Source: an uncultured Oscillospiraceae bacterium (GTDB lineage: Bacteria > Bacillota > Clostridia > Oscillospirales > Oscillospiraceae). Taken from it: a DNA stretch of 64,000 nucleotides. The stretch covers positions 132,470 through 196,469 of the forward strand of contig CAJUSG010000001.1 of assembly GCA_910589085.1 (NCBI GenBank), in the 5' to 3' direction. This document shows positions 8,543-16,519 of this stretch, piece after piece (the stretch's first letter is position 1; the number at the start of each line of letters is the position of its first letter). The notes beneath the pieces were generated by a model. It saw only the letters and a list, made by a program, of their open reading frames with translations, did no database searches and was not told where the DNA came from. Both the position numbers and the translations under genes were made by a program.

Positions 8543-9181
8543 TCACCTGTCAAACACAAAGGATTTTACCAAAGCCAGGGGCTCCCGGACGTACATTTTC
8601 AGCCTGGTGGGGGTGTGGCTGGAGGGTGCGGCCAGCACGGACACATTCTCATAACCGGCCCGCCCGGCCAGCATTTTGGCCCGGGTAAGGTGGAAGCCGT
8701 TGGAGACAATCACCACGCCGTCTTTGATGTCGAGGCCAGCCTCCTCCAGATGCTTGGCGGAGTAGACAAGATTTTGGTGGGTGTTGTGGGACTGCGTCTC
8801 CAAAATGATATTTTCCCGGGCAAAGCCGTGGTCCGCCAAGTAGTCGGCCATACCCTGGGCCTCGGCGGCGGGCTCATTCTCCCCCTGCCCGCCGGACACC
8901 ACAACCGTCATATCCGGGTGGCTGGCCAGATACTCCAGCGCCTTGTCCAGCCGGTCCTGGAGCATAACCGACGGGCCCCAGTCGTGGAGCTGACAGCCCA
9001 GAATCACCATCACCTGGGGATCGCCGCTAATGTTGTCGTGAGCGCCCCCCAGCACCTGGCCCAGCAGAGCGCCAAACACCAGCAATCCCAGCAGCGCCAG
9101 CGTCAAAAAGAGTTTTAAAACGGGGGGAATCCGCCTTCCCTTATAGCTGGACACCTCAATTTTTGACTTCTGATCGCTCAT
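8543..9181 (-). CDS. YdcF/SanA-like DUF218 protein, membrane anchored
   Basis: The protein (212 residues) has one N-terminal membrane segment (LKLFLTLALLGLLVFGALLG, about 22-41) followed by an extracytoplasmic DUF218 domain. Motifs seen are VMVILGCQLHDWGPSVML, VVVSGGQGENEPAAEA and IVSNGFHLTRAKMLA. Relatives (SanA, YdcF, ElyC) affect envelope integrity; the chemistry is unsettled. The ATG at 9181 follows GGAGGCGCGGGG and overlaps the stop of the ABC-F gene (ATGA). Confidence 0.85.
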   Translation of the reverse strand: MSDQKSKIEVSSYKGRRIPPVLKLFLTLALLGLLVFGALLGQVLGGAHDNISGDPQVMVILGCQLHDWGPSVMLQDRLDKALEYLASHPDMTVVVSGGQGENEPAAEAQGMADYLADHGFARENIILETQSHNTHQNLVYSAKHLEEAGLDIKDGVVIVSNGFHLTRAKMLAGRAGYENVSVLAAPSSHTPTRLKMYVREPLALVKSFVFDR

Positions 9182-11100
9182 CCCCGCGCCTCCTCCAGGT
9201 CTGCCGCCAGTCGCTCCCACACAGCATACAGGTGGGCCAGTTCATCCTCCAGGGCCTCCCTCTGCTGGTAGAGCTCCTGGAGCCTCAGATAGTCGGCCGA
9301 CGCCTCCTGAATCTCCTGTTCCAGGTCAAACATCCGCTCCTCGGCGGCGGCCACCGCCCGCTCGGCGGCGTTGACCTCCTTCTCCAGATTTTTAGTGCCG
9401 CCGGGGCGTTTAGGCCTCTCCTTTTTCTCAGGGGCGGTGCCCCCTGAAGAGGAAGGAGCGCCGGAGCTGTCGCCCCCCGCCGAACGTTTTCCCTTCTCCT
9501 TGGCGGACAAGTACTCCTGATAGGTGCCCTTAAAGTCGGTAATTCTGCCGTCCTCCAGCATCCAGATGCGGGTGGCGAAGCGGTCGATGAAGTAGCGGTC
9601 GTGGGAGACGAAAAGCAGATTTCCCTCATAGTCCTCCACCGCCTCCTCGATCCACTCCCGGCTCTGAATGTCCAGATGGTTAGTGGGCTCGTCCAGAATG
9701 AGGAGGTTGATTTTGCTGTCCATGAGCATACACAGCCGCAGCCGGGACTGCTCCCCGCCGGACAGTGCGGACACCGGTTTAAACACGTCCTCCCCCCGGA
9801 ATTTGAAGGCGGCCAGCCGGTTCCGGGCGGTCTGGGCGGTGCAGTCCAAGTCATAGAGCATGGTGTCCACCAGGGTGCGCTCGGGGTGGTCGAAGTGGAT
9901 AATCTGCGGCAGGTAACCTACCTTTACAGTCGGCCCCTTTCTAAGCTTTCCGACCTCCGGCTCCTCCTCCCCCATGATAATCTTAATGAGGGTGGACTTG
10001 CCGGTGCCATTGTCCCCCAGTAAGGCGATGCGCTCGCCCCCCTCCACCTCCAGATTCACGTCGGCAAAGAGTGTCCGCTCACCAAAGGATTTTCCCAGAT
10101 TTTTGATGGACAGCACCTCGTCCCCCCGGAACTCCCGTTCCCCAAAACGGACCGCCATTTTTCGGTCCTTCCTGGGCTTGTCGGTCTGTCGGATTCGTTC
10201 AATGCGCTTCTCCATAGACTGGGCCCGCTTGAAGATCTTATCGTTGCCCGAATAGGCCCAGATGCGCAGCTGCTCCGCCGCCTTTTCCAGCTGCTGAATC
10301 TTGGCCTGTTCCTTCTCATACTGCCTCAGCTTCTCATCATACCGCCGCTCCTTTTCCACGGCGTAGAAGCTGTAATTTCCGGAGTAAAACTCCGCCTTCC
10401 CCTCCTGAATCTCCACCACCCTGCGGACCACCTTGTCCAAAAAGTAGCGGTCGTGGGAGACGGCCAGCACGGTTCCCTTAAACCTGTCCAGATACTCCTC
10501 CAGCCACTCGGTGGCCCGCAGATCCAGATGGTTGGTGGGCTCGTCCAGCAGGAGGATATCGGTGTCCTCCAGGATCAGCCGGGCCAGATTCACCCGGGTT
10601 TTTTCCCCGCCGGACAGCATATCAAAGGGCCGCTCCCGCATGTCCTGGGGGATGGACAAGCCGTTGCACACCTTATTTTTGTTGGTATCGGTCTCATAGC
10701 CGCCCCCGACCTGAAATGCGGCGGACAACTTGTCATACCTGGACAGTAAAGCGGAATCACTTTCCCCCTCTGCCATCCGCTGGGACAGCCGGGTCATCTC
10801 CGCCTCCATCTCATGCAGGGGGGCGAAGGCGGTGTCCAGCACATCCTCCACGGTGTAGCCCGCCGGGTAGACAGGAATCTGGGAAATCAGCCCCATCCGC
10901 TTATTGGGGGCAACGACAATATCCCCCTCATCGGGGTGGACCTCTCCGGTGAGAATGCGGAGGAAGGTGGTCTTGCCGCAGCCGTTGGGGCCCAGCAGAC
11001 CCACCCGCTCCCCGGCATCCACCTGAAAGGTCAGACCGTCCAGTATTTTTTTGCCGACCTCGAACTCCTTGACAAGGCCGGATACGGATATATCGATCAT
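9178..11100 (-). CDS. ABC-F ATPase, Uup-like with C-terminal coiled coil
   Basis: The 640-residue soluble protein has two ATP-binding domains and no membrane segments. NBD1 has Walker A GPNGCGKTT, signature MLSGGEKTR and Walker B ILLLDEPTNHLD. NBD2 has GDNGTGKST, ALSGGEQSR and LLILDEPTNHLD. A charged linker lies between them, and a coiled coil covers about residues 570-640 (LEKEVNAAERAVAAAEERM). This layout matches Uup/YdiF-type ABC-F translation factors that act at the ribosomal E site. The ATG follows GAGGAACCCAAACC. It leads an operon with the YdcF-like gene and prfA. A housekeeping role is more likely than resistance, but this is inference. Confidence 0.9.
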   Translation of the reverse strand: MIDISVSGLVKEFEVGKKILDGLTFQVDAGERVGLLGPNGCGKTTFLRILTGEVHPDEGDIVVAPNKRMGLISQIPVYPAGYTVEDVLDTAFAPLHEMEAEMTRLSQRMAEGESDSALLSRYDKLSAAFQVGGGYETDTNKNKVCNGLSIPQDMRERPFDMLSGGEKTRVNLARLILEDTDILLLDEPTNHLDLRATEWLEEYLDRFKGTVLAVSHDRYFLDKVVRRVVEIQEGKAEFYSGNYSFYAVEKERRYDEKLRQYEKEQAKIQQLEKAAEQLRIWAYSGNDKIFKRAQSMEKRIERIRQTDKPRKDRKMAVRFGEREFRGDEVLSIKNLGKSFGERTLFADVNLEVEGGERIALLGDNGTGKSTLIKIIMGEEEPEVGKLRKGPTVKVGYLPQIIHFDHPERTLVDTMLYDLDCTAQTARNRLAAFKFRGEDVFKPVSALSGGEQSRLRLCMLMDSKINLLILDEPTNHLDIQSREWIEEAVEDYEGNLLFVSHDRYFIDRFATRIWMLEDGRITDFKGTYQEYLSAKEKGKRSAGGDSSGAPSSSGGTAPEKKERPKRPGGTKNLEKEVNAAERAVAAAEERMFDLEQEIQEASADYLRLQELYQQREALEDELAHLYAVWERLAADLEEARG

Positions 11101-11116
11101 GGTTTGGGTTCCTCGC

Positions 11117-11145
11117 TTGTTTTTGTTTGTTTCTTATGGTACAAT
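11117..11145 (+). promoter_or_regulatory. Candidate promoter of mtnA
   Basis: TTGTTT and TACAAT are separated by 17 bases, ending 31 bases before the mtnA start. Confidence 0.55.
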
Positions 11146-11176
11146 TTTCCCATCAAGATCAGAAATGGGGGTTTTT

Positions 11177-12181
11177 ATGGAAGCCATCCGCTGGGAACAC
11201 GATTCCCTCTATCTTCTGGACCAGACCTGCCTGCCCGCTGTTGAGCGTTGGCTGCGGTACACCGACTACCGCGAGGTAGCCCAGGCCATCAAAACGATGG
11301 TGGTCAGGGGAGCGCCCGCAATCGGGATTGCCGCCGCCTATGCCACCGTGCTGGCCGCACGGGAGAACTGCTGTAAAGCGGATTTCCCTGCCGCCATGTC
11401 CCGGGCCAAGGAGGTCCTGGCCGCCAGCCGGCCCACTGCGGTGAACCTGTTCTGGGCGCTGAACCGGATGGAGCGGTGCTGGCAGACCTTCGGCCTGGCC
11501 CGGCTGGAGGCGGAAGCCCTGGCCATCCACTCGGAGGATATCCAGATGAACGAGGCCATGGGCAAAGCGGGGGCGGAGCTGGTGCCCAACGGGGCCCGCA
11601 TCCTCACCCACTGCAATGCCGGCGCCCTGGCCACCGGAGGCTACGGGACAGCCCTTGGGGTCATCCGGACGGCCCATGCCCAGGGGAAGGTCTCAATGGT
11701 CTACGCCGACGAGACCAGGCCTCTGCTCCAGGGGGCCCGTCTCACCGCCTATGAGCTGGTCCGGGACGACATTCCTGTCACCCTCATCTGTGACAATATG
11801 GCGGGGTATCTCATGGCCCAGGGACAGGTGGACCTGGTGATTGCAGGCTGTGACCGCATGGCGGCCAACGGGGATTTTGCCAACAAAATCGGCACCTACG
11901 CCCTGGCCGTGCTGGCCAAACACCACGGCATCCCCTTCTACACCGCCCTGCCCTCCTCCACCATCGACCTGTCCATTCCAGACGGCTCCCACATCCCGGT
12001 GGAACAGCGGAGTGGCGAAGAGGTGTCCTGCTTCGCCGGGGTCCAGACTGGGCCTGTCGGTGTCCGGACCTGGAATCCCGCCTTTGACGTAACCCCCCAC
12101 GAGCTTCTCACCGCCGCCATCACCGAGCGGGGGATACTCCGCCCGCCCTTTGACCAGAAGCTGGCCTGCCAGTTCGTGTAG
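11177..12181 (+). CDS. mtnA: S-methyl-5-thioribose-1-phosphate isomerase
   Basis: The 334-residue protein matches the MtnA/eIF2B-alpha family. MVVRGAPAIGIAAAYA, THCNAGALATGGYGTALG (with the catalytic cysteine) and AGCDRMAANGDFANKIGTYA (with the catalytic aspartate) are visible. It converts methylthioribose-1-phosphate to the ribulose form in methionine salvage or a related 5-deoxyribose shunt. No other salvage gene (mtnK, mtnB, mtnD, aldolase) is next to it. GGGGG lies 6 bases before the ATG at 11177; an ATG at 11165 is an alternative. Its TAG stop is part of a palindromic repeat. Confidence 0.92.
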   Translation: MEAIRWEHDSLYLLDQTCLPAVERWLRYTDYREVAQAIKTMVVRGAPAIGIAAAYATVLAARENCCKADFPAAMSRAKEVLAASRPTAVNLFWALNRMERCWQTFGLARLEAEALAIHSEDIQMNEAMGKAGAELVPNGARILTHCNAGALATGGYGTALGVIRTAHAQGKVSMVYADETRPLLQGARLTAYELVRDDIPVTLICDNMAGYLMAQGQVDLVIAGCDRMAANGDFANKIGTYALAVLAKHHGIPFYTALPSSTIDLSIPDGSHIPVEQRSGEEVSCFAGVQTGPVGVRTWNPAFDVTPHELLTAAITERGILRPPFDQKLACQFV

Positions 12182-12203
12182 GGGCGGATAACATCCGCCC
12201 GCA
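12178..12203. repeat. GTAGGG-edge palindrome; supplies the mtnA stop codon
   Basis: A single unit with GTAGGGGCGG and core GCGGATAACATCCGC. The TAG at 12179-12181 ends mtnA. Confidence 0.7.
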
Positions 12204-12207
12204 TGAA

Positions 12208-12234
12208 AGTCTCCCTCTTTGAGGGAGGCTTTTT
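12208..12234 (+). terminator. Intrinsic terminator of mtnA
   Basis: AGTCTCCCTC pairs with GAGGGAGGCT (one G-U pair), a 3-base loop and five T residues follow. Confidence 0.75.
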
Positions 12235-12239
12235 ATTGT

Positions 12240-12449
12240 CTAGGGCGTGTCTGTTCTGCCGGACAGGTAATCTATGCTAACCCCAAAAAAGTCAGCAATA
12301 CTGACTAGATTGCTCATTTTTGGTTCAGATTTTCCGTATTCATACTCCTGATAAATACGGGACGAAACGCCAATCTCTTTTGCCAGCGCAATTTGGGACA
12401 TCTCCCTGCTTTTCCGGAGCTGGACCAATCGTTCAGAAAAAACAGACAA
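12240..12449 (-). CDS. Small XRE-family repressor
   Basis: A compact helix-turn-helix protein of about 69 residues: FSERLVQLRKSREMSQ, IALAKEIGVSSRIYQEYEYG and LVSIADFFGVSIDYLSGRTD. This is nearly the whole protein, so it is a DNA-binding domain without a ligand domain. The TTG at 12449 places AGAGGG 10 bases upstream; an ATG at 12476 would add nine residues. It is divergent from the 12541 gene. Repeated CTTCG half-sites in the shared gap make autorepression likely. Confidence 0.75.
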   Translation of the reverse strand: MSVFSERLVQLRKSREMSQIALAKEIGVSSRIYQEYEYGKSEPKMSNLVSIADFFGVSIDYLSGRTDTP

Positions 12450-12464
12450 TTTTTGCACACCCTC

Positions 12465-12515
12465 TTGACAACGCATAATTCTTCGTGCTATGATACGGCA
12501 ACGAAGAAAACTTCG
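12465..12515 (+). promoter_or_regulatory. Promoter with overlapping CTTCG/CGAAG operator
   Basis: TTGACA (12465-12470) and TATGAT (12489-12494) are spaced by 18 bases. Half-sites TTCTTCG (12479-12485), CGAAGAA (12502-12508) and CTTCG (12511-12515) flank and overlap the -10 region as inverted repeats. They are the natural target of the adjacent XRE repressor. Confidence 0.6.
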
Positions 12516-12540
12516 CAATATGGTTTTAGGAGGAACTTCT

Positions 12541-12792
12541 ATGGAATCCTTATTTGAAGCCCTTTACTCCTACGCTTTAAAAAACCGTTTCGATACATAC
12601 TCCCTGCGCGACCAGGAAGAACGGCAGGAGACAGAAAAAATGCTCCAAATCGCCATGGAAGAGCTGGAAACCCAGGGCATGAGCGACGCCGCGCAGCGAA
12701 TCAAGGACGGTTATTCCATCCTGCATTTTTTGAACCAACGCGGTGCTTTCTGGGCAGGGCTGAACATTGGCCTGGAAATGCATCAGCTGTAG
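12541..12792 (+). CDS. Small helical protein paired with XRE repressor
   Basis: An 83-residue, charged, probably all-helical protein (LFEALYSYALKNRF, EERQETEKMLQIAMEELE, SDAAQRIKDGYSILHFLNQR). It has no membrane segment. It resembles small Clostridia proteins annotated as DUF6809, but I cannot confirm that. AGGAGG lies 7 bases before the ATG. Its 3' end overlaps the end of murF by 10 bases in convergent orientation. It is under an operator shared with the XRE gene. Confidence 0.6.
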   Translation: MESLFEALYSYALKNRFDTYSLRDQEERQETEKMLQIAMEELETQGMSDAAQRIKDGYSILHFLNQRGAFWAGLNIGLEMHQL

Positions 12793-14174
12793 TCCTCCGC
12801 CGTCAGCTCCAGCAGTCTGGCGGTGAGCTCCTCCAGCTTCATACCCCGGGAGGCCTTGAGGAGGATGGTACTGTCCGGGCGAACCACCTGCGGCAGGACA
12901 GCCTTAGCCTCCTCCCGGTCCCTGCATGAAATAACTTGGGCCACTCCGGCGTCTCTGGCGCCCTGAGCAATGTGCTGGGCCAGCTCTCCCACAGCCACCA
13001 GGCAGTCCACCCCCACTGTGCCCAAATATTCGCCCACACCGGTGTGGAGGGCGGGGGCGAAGGGGCCTAACTCCAGCATATCTCCCAGGACCGCCGCTTT
13101 AAAGCTGCCCATACTGTCCGCCAAAACGCTGATGGCCGCCCGCATGGACTGGGGATTGGCATTATAGGTGTCATCCAGAATGGTGATCCCCTCTCCCCTG
13201 CGCAGAACGTTCATCCGCATCCGCGTGGGGACAAACCGATTGATGCCCTCCTCAATCTGGTCCGGCGTCAGTCCGAACCGCTCTCCCGCCGCGGCAGCGA
13301 TCAGGGTCGGATAGATCATATGCTCCCCCAGGGCCGGAATTTTCACCTCCCGGTCCATGTTCGGGGTAATCAGGCGGCAGTGGATGTGGCTCACGCCGTC
13401 GCCTCCGGTCACCTGAGCCCGGTAACTGCATCCTTCTCCCTGGCCGCAGAAAAGCGCAGGGGTAGTTCCTTTCAGTCCGGAAAGCATGGGGTCGTCCCCA
13501 TTGAGAATCACCAGGCCGTCCTTTTTGATATGCGGCAGCAGCTCACACTTGGCCTTCAGGATATTCTCCCGACTGCCCAGCCGCTCAATGTGGGCGTCGC
13601 CGATGTTGGTAATAACCCCCAGGTCGGGCTGAACGATCCCGGCCAGGTAGTCGATCTGACCAAAGTTGTCCATTCCCATCTCCAGCACGGCGATCTGGTC
13701 GCTGGAGCTGAGTCTTAGCAGGGTCAGGGGCAGCCCCACATTGTTGTTGAAGTTGCCCTCAGTTTTGAGCACCCGGTATTTAACCCCCAGAACAGCGGCC
13801 AGCATGTCCTTGGTAGTAGTCTTACCCACGCTGCCCGTCACCCCGATGAAGGGGATCGCAAACCGGTTTTTATACCAGAACGCCAGGTCCCGCAGGGCCT
13901 TCTGCGTGTCCTCCACCTTCACATAGAACTTCCCGGGCCGGCGGTTCTCCACCTCCCGGGCGGTGACACAGCCGATTGCCCCCCCCTCCAGCGCGGCGCC
14001 GATGTAGGCGTGGCCGTCAAACCGGTCCCCTACCAGGGGGAGGAACAAGGTGCCGGGGTGAATGGAGCGGCTGTCCGTCTCCACCTGAGAGATGGGCGTG
14101 TCCAGCCGGTCATAGCCATCCAGCAGACGTCCTCCCACAGCCTCCATAAGCTGACCTAATGTAATGGTTTCCAT
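12783..14174 (-). CDS. murF: UDP-MurNAc-tripeptide:D-Ala-D-Ala ligase
   Basis: The 463-residue protein has the three Mur ligase domains. They are an N-terminal substrate domain, a central ATP domain with GVTGSVGKTTTKDML (about 108-122), and a C-terminal domain with the DDTYNANPQSM block (about 315). It adds D-Ala-D-Ala to the peptidoglycan precursor in the cytoplasm. The ATG follows GGAGGGACTGTAA, which contains the ddl stop, so the two genes are translationally close. Product and substrate genes are paired in order (ddl makes the dipeptide). Confidence 0.96.
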   Translation of the reverse strand: METITLGQLMEAVGGRLLDGYDRLDTPISQVETDSRSIHPGTLFLPLVGDRFDGHAYIGAALEGGAIGCVTAREVENRRPGKFYVKVEDTQKALRDLAFWYKNRFAIPFIGVTGSVGKTTTKDMLAAVLGVKYRVLKTEGNFNNNVGLPLTLLRLSSSDQIAVLEMGMDNFGQIDYLAGIVQPDLGVITNIGDAHIERLGSRENILKAKCELLPHIKKDGLVILNGDDPMLSGLKGTTPALFCGQGEGCSYRAQVTGGDGVSHIHCRLITPNMDREVKIPALGEHMIYPTLIAAAAGERFGLTPDQIEEGINRFVPTRMRMNVLRRGEGITILDDTYNANPQSMRAAISVLADSMGSFKAAVLGDMLELGPFAPALHTGVGEYLGTVGVDCLVAVGELAQHIAQGARDAGVAQVISCRDREEAKAVLPQVVRPDSTILLKASRGMKLEELTARLLELTAEDYS

Positions 14175-15227
14175 TTACAGTCCCTCCTTGCGGGCCTCCA
14201 GGGATTTTTGAATAATGGTCTCACACAGCCCGCCGTAGCTGATGCCCGCCGCCGCCGCCTCCTGGGGCACCAGGCTGGTGGGGGTCATGCCGGGCAGCGT
14301 GTTGATCTCCAGAAAATAGGGGGTTCCGTCCTTTGTGACGATAAAGTCGGCCCGGGCATAGACACTCAGGCCAATGGTTCGAAACACCGTGAGGGCCGCC
14401 TCGCCCAGGGCCTTCTCCCATGCGGACGGAATCCGGGAGGGGCACACCTCTGTGGCCGCGCCGGGCTGGTACTTGTTGGCGTAGTCATAAAATCCCTTTT
14501 TGGGAATAATCTCGATGGAGGGCAGGGCCTCGTCCCCCAGCACCGCCACCTGGATCTCTCTGCCCTTAATGTATTCCTCCAGAACGGTGCGGCCCCCCAG
14601 CCTTACGCTCTCCTCCAGCGCCTGCCTCAGTTCCTCTTTGCTTGTGGCGATATATACGCCAATCGAGGAGCCGCTGGCGATGGGCTTCACCACCACCGGC
14701 AGCTTGGTCCGCTCCATCAGATCTTCAATGTTCTCTTCTGTAACGGTGACGGTCTCCCACCTGGGGGTTTTCACCTGATCGGCCACCAGCCGCTTGGTCA
14801 GGTCTTTGTCCATAGCGATGGCGGAGCCCAGGCAGCCTGAGCCGGTATAGGGCACCCCAAGGAGGTCCAGGGCCGCCTGAATCCTCCCGTCCTCCCCGCA
14901 GGTCCCGTGGAGAGCCAGGTAGACCACGTCCGCCCCGGCACACATCTCAAACACGCCCGGACCGATGACCGAGGGGCTGCTGTCCCCCCGCCTGGCCCGC
15001 ACCTGGTCCAGATCAGGGGCCTCTCTGGCCACCCGTTTAAAGGCATCCGGAATGGGGGCCACATACAAATTTTCGCCGGACAGCGCCCCGTCCAGTCCAT
15101 AGAACAGATCCATCAGCGCCACCTGATGTCCCCGCTCCCGCAGGGCCTGGCAGACCATGGCCCCGGAGGACAGGGAGACATTGCGCTCCGGACTGAGACC
15201 GCCCGCCAAAACTAAAATTTTCATCAA
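14175..15227 (-). CDS. ddl: D-alanine--D-alanine ligase
   Basis: The protein has about 350 residues with an ATP-grasp fold. Visible blocks are LAGGLSPERNVSLSSG (N-terminus), ALHGTCGEDGRIQAALDLL, PVVVKPIASGSSIGVYIA, RADFIVTKDGTPYFLEINT and LPGMTPTSLVPQEAAAAG. It makes the D-Ala-D-Ala dipeptide used by MurF. Start is either TTG 15227 or ATG 15224, both after GTGAGG. Residues in the active-site loop look like normal Ddl, with no sign of a lactate-type Van ligase by eye. Confidence 0.95.
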   Translation of the reverse strand: MMKILVLAGGLSPERNVSLSSGAMVCQALRERGHQVALMDLFYGLDGALSGENLYVAPIPDAFKRVAREAPDLDQVRARRGDSSPSVIGPGVFEMCAGADVVYLALHGTCGEDGRIQAALDLLGVPYTGSGCLGSAIAMDKDLTKRLVADQVKTPRWETVTVTEENIEDLMERTKLPVVVKPIASGSSIGVYIATSKEELRQALEESVRLGGRTVLEEYIKGREIQVAVLGDEALPSIEIIPKKGFYDYANKYQPGAATEVCPSRIPSAWEKALGEAALTVFRTIGLSVYARADFIVTKDGTPYFLEINTLPGMTPTSLVPQEAAAAGISYGGLCETIIQKSLEARKEGL

Positions 15228-15375
15228 ACTGATACCTCACTTTAAATGATGGGACAAAAGCCGTTTGCCTTCGTCTCCGCGCGATGGGCATAACAATCAC
15301 ATTTTATCATTAATAAGGTATTCTAACACATTCCAGGATAATACTCAACCCGGAGAAGAAAATTTTTCCTGGCAT

Positions 15376-15404
15376 TTGACAACCGCCCTGATTTCCTGTA
15401 TGAT
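15376..15404 (+). promoter_or_regulatory. Consensus promoter of rnpB
   Basis: TTGACA (15376-15381), a 17-base spacer, and TATGAT (15399-15404) lie just upstream of the first base of helix P1 at 15411. Confidence 0.85.
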
Positions 15405-15410
15405 AAGCAG

Positions 15411-15869
15411 GCAGTAAGCTGGACAGCCACGCGGGCGGGGCGAAAGGCCCGCCTGTGAGGAAAGTCCGGGCTCCGCAGGGCAAGGATAACGGGTAACACC
15501 CGCCGGGGGCGACCCTAGGACAAGTGCAACAGAGATATACCGCCCCGTTCCCTGTAAATGGGGCCCCCGCAAAAACGTCGTTTTTGTGGGGAGAGGAGGA
15601 GCAGCGTAATGAGTTCGTTTTCCTGTTTGCAGGAAAACGAACGATATGCAGCTTGCGACGACGAGGTAAGGATGGAAAGGCGAGGTAAGAGCTCACCCGA
15701 TGGCGCGTAAAAGTGCCCATCGCTGTAAACTCTATCCGGAGCAACGCCGTGGGAACACACATAGACCGGCCCGGTCGTGTTCAGGAGGCGGCTTGAGCGC
15801 GTCAGCAATGGCGCGTCGAGATAGATGGCTGTCTTAAAAGACAGAACCCGGCTTACAGGCTTACTGCAC
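15411..15869 (+). ncRNA. rnpB: RNase P RNA component (class A-like)
   Basis: The region begins GCAGTAAGC and ends GCTTACTGC, which pair as helix P1. Conserved cores GAGGAAAGTCCGGGCTC (near the 5' end) and GACAGAACCCGGCTTAC (near the 3' end) are the universal RNase P RNA blocks. Two extra perfect hairpins lie in the middle, CCCCCGCAAAAACG.. and GTTCGTTTTCCTG..CAGGAAAACGAAC, which look like expanded P12-type helices. At about 459 nt it is longer than typical bacterial examples. It is the catalytic RNA that trims tRNA 5' ends. Confidence 0.93.
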
Positions 15870-15880
15870 CATAACACAAA

Positions 15881-15915
15881 AAGACAGCTGGTCCTCCGGG
15901 CCGGCTGTCTTTTGC
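15881..15915 (+). terminator. Intrinsic terminator of rnpB
   Basis: AAAAGACAGC pairs with GCTGTCTTTT across a GC-rich loop, directly after rnpB. Confidence 0.85.
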
Positions 15916-15971
15916 GCACAGCGACCCACTCCCCCATCTGTAAACAATTTTTGAACCTTGCAAAACATCCC

Positions 15972-16035
15972 TTGACATTTTCTCCCGGCCATGTAAAATA
16001 ATCAACACGTTAATTATTAACGGGTTTATTATTTT
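15972..16035 (+). promoter_or_regulatory. Promoter and 41-bp palindromic MarR operator
   Basis: TTGACA (15972-15977) and TAAAAT (15994-15999) are 16 bases apart. A perfect 15-base palindrome CGTTAATTATTAACG (16008-16022) is flanked by AAAATAAT (15995-16002) and ATTATTTT (16028-16035). These arms are symmetric about the same centre, base 16015. The -10 lies inside the left arm, so binding would block transcription. Confidence 0.75.
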
Positions 16036-16054
16036 GCCGAAAGGAGGTTTTCTC

Positions 16055-16513
16055 GTGGAAGAGCAATTTCACGAGATGGAACTGCTGTCCCGCAGCCTGA
16101 ATCAGGCCCACCGTGCCGCCGTCCAGAGCGAACTAAACGCCGCCGGGCTGAATGAGGTAGGCCACCCCATGCTGGTGTCCATTCTCCAGTCCGCGGAGGA
16201 GGACCCGGACGGCCAGTGTCAGGCCCAGCGGGAGCTGGCTGATCTGCTCCACGTCTCCCCTGCCGCGGTGGCCAACTCCTTAAAGAGTCTGGAGCGGGAC
16301 GGCTACATCCGCCGGGAGCCCTGGCAGAAGGATGCCCGGCGCAACCGGGTATTCCTCACCCCAAAGGGCGCCGCCGCAGTAGAGGGCTGCCGGGATGTCT
16401 TCCGCCGGGTGTCTGCCCGGATGATGGCCGGCTTCTCTCCGGAGGAGCTGGCACAGCTGGCCCGCTTTCAGCGCCGGATGCTGAACAACCTCAATTCCCA
16501 CGAAAAGGAGTGA
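16055..16513 (+). CDS. MarR-family transcriptional regulator
   Basis: The protein (152 residues) has a winged helix: QAQRELADLLHVSPAAVANS as helix-turn-helix and DGYIRREPWQKDARRNRVFL as the wing with the DxR pattern. Helices at both ends would form the dimer interface. I chose the GTG at 16055 because AAGGAGG lies 7 bases upstream. The next gene, an ABC exporter half, starts 6 bases after its stop. The arrangement is typical of a ligand-released repressor controlling a drug or lipid exporter and itself. Confidence 0.9.
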   Translation: MEEQFHEMELLSRSLNQAHRAAVQSELNAAGLNEVGHPMLVSILQSAEEDPDGQCQAQRELADLLHVSPAAVANSLKSLERDGYIRREPWQKDARRNRVFLTPKGAAAVEGCRDVFRRVSARMMAGFSPEELAQLARFQRRMLNNLNSHEKE

Positions 16514-16519
16514 TTTTCC

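Noticed and set aside
14175..15227. Vancomycin-type D-Ala-D-Lac ligase
   Set aside because: The gene is adjacent to murF and shows a normal Ddl pattern; no vanH or vanX neighbour is present.
15310..15762. Open frame on the minus strand across rnpB (150 residues)
   Set aside because: It overlaps the RNase P RNA and its promoter and reads as low-complexity, cysteine-rich sequence typical of RNA-gene shadow frames.
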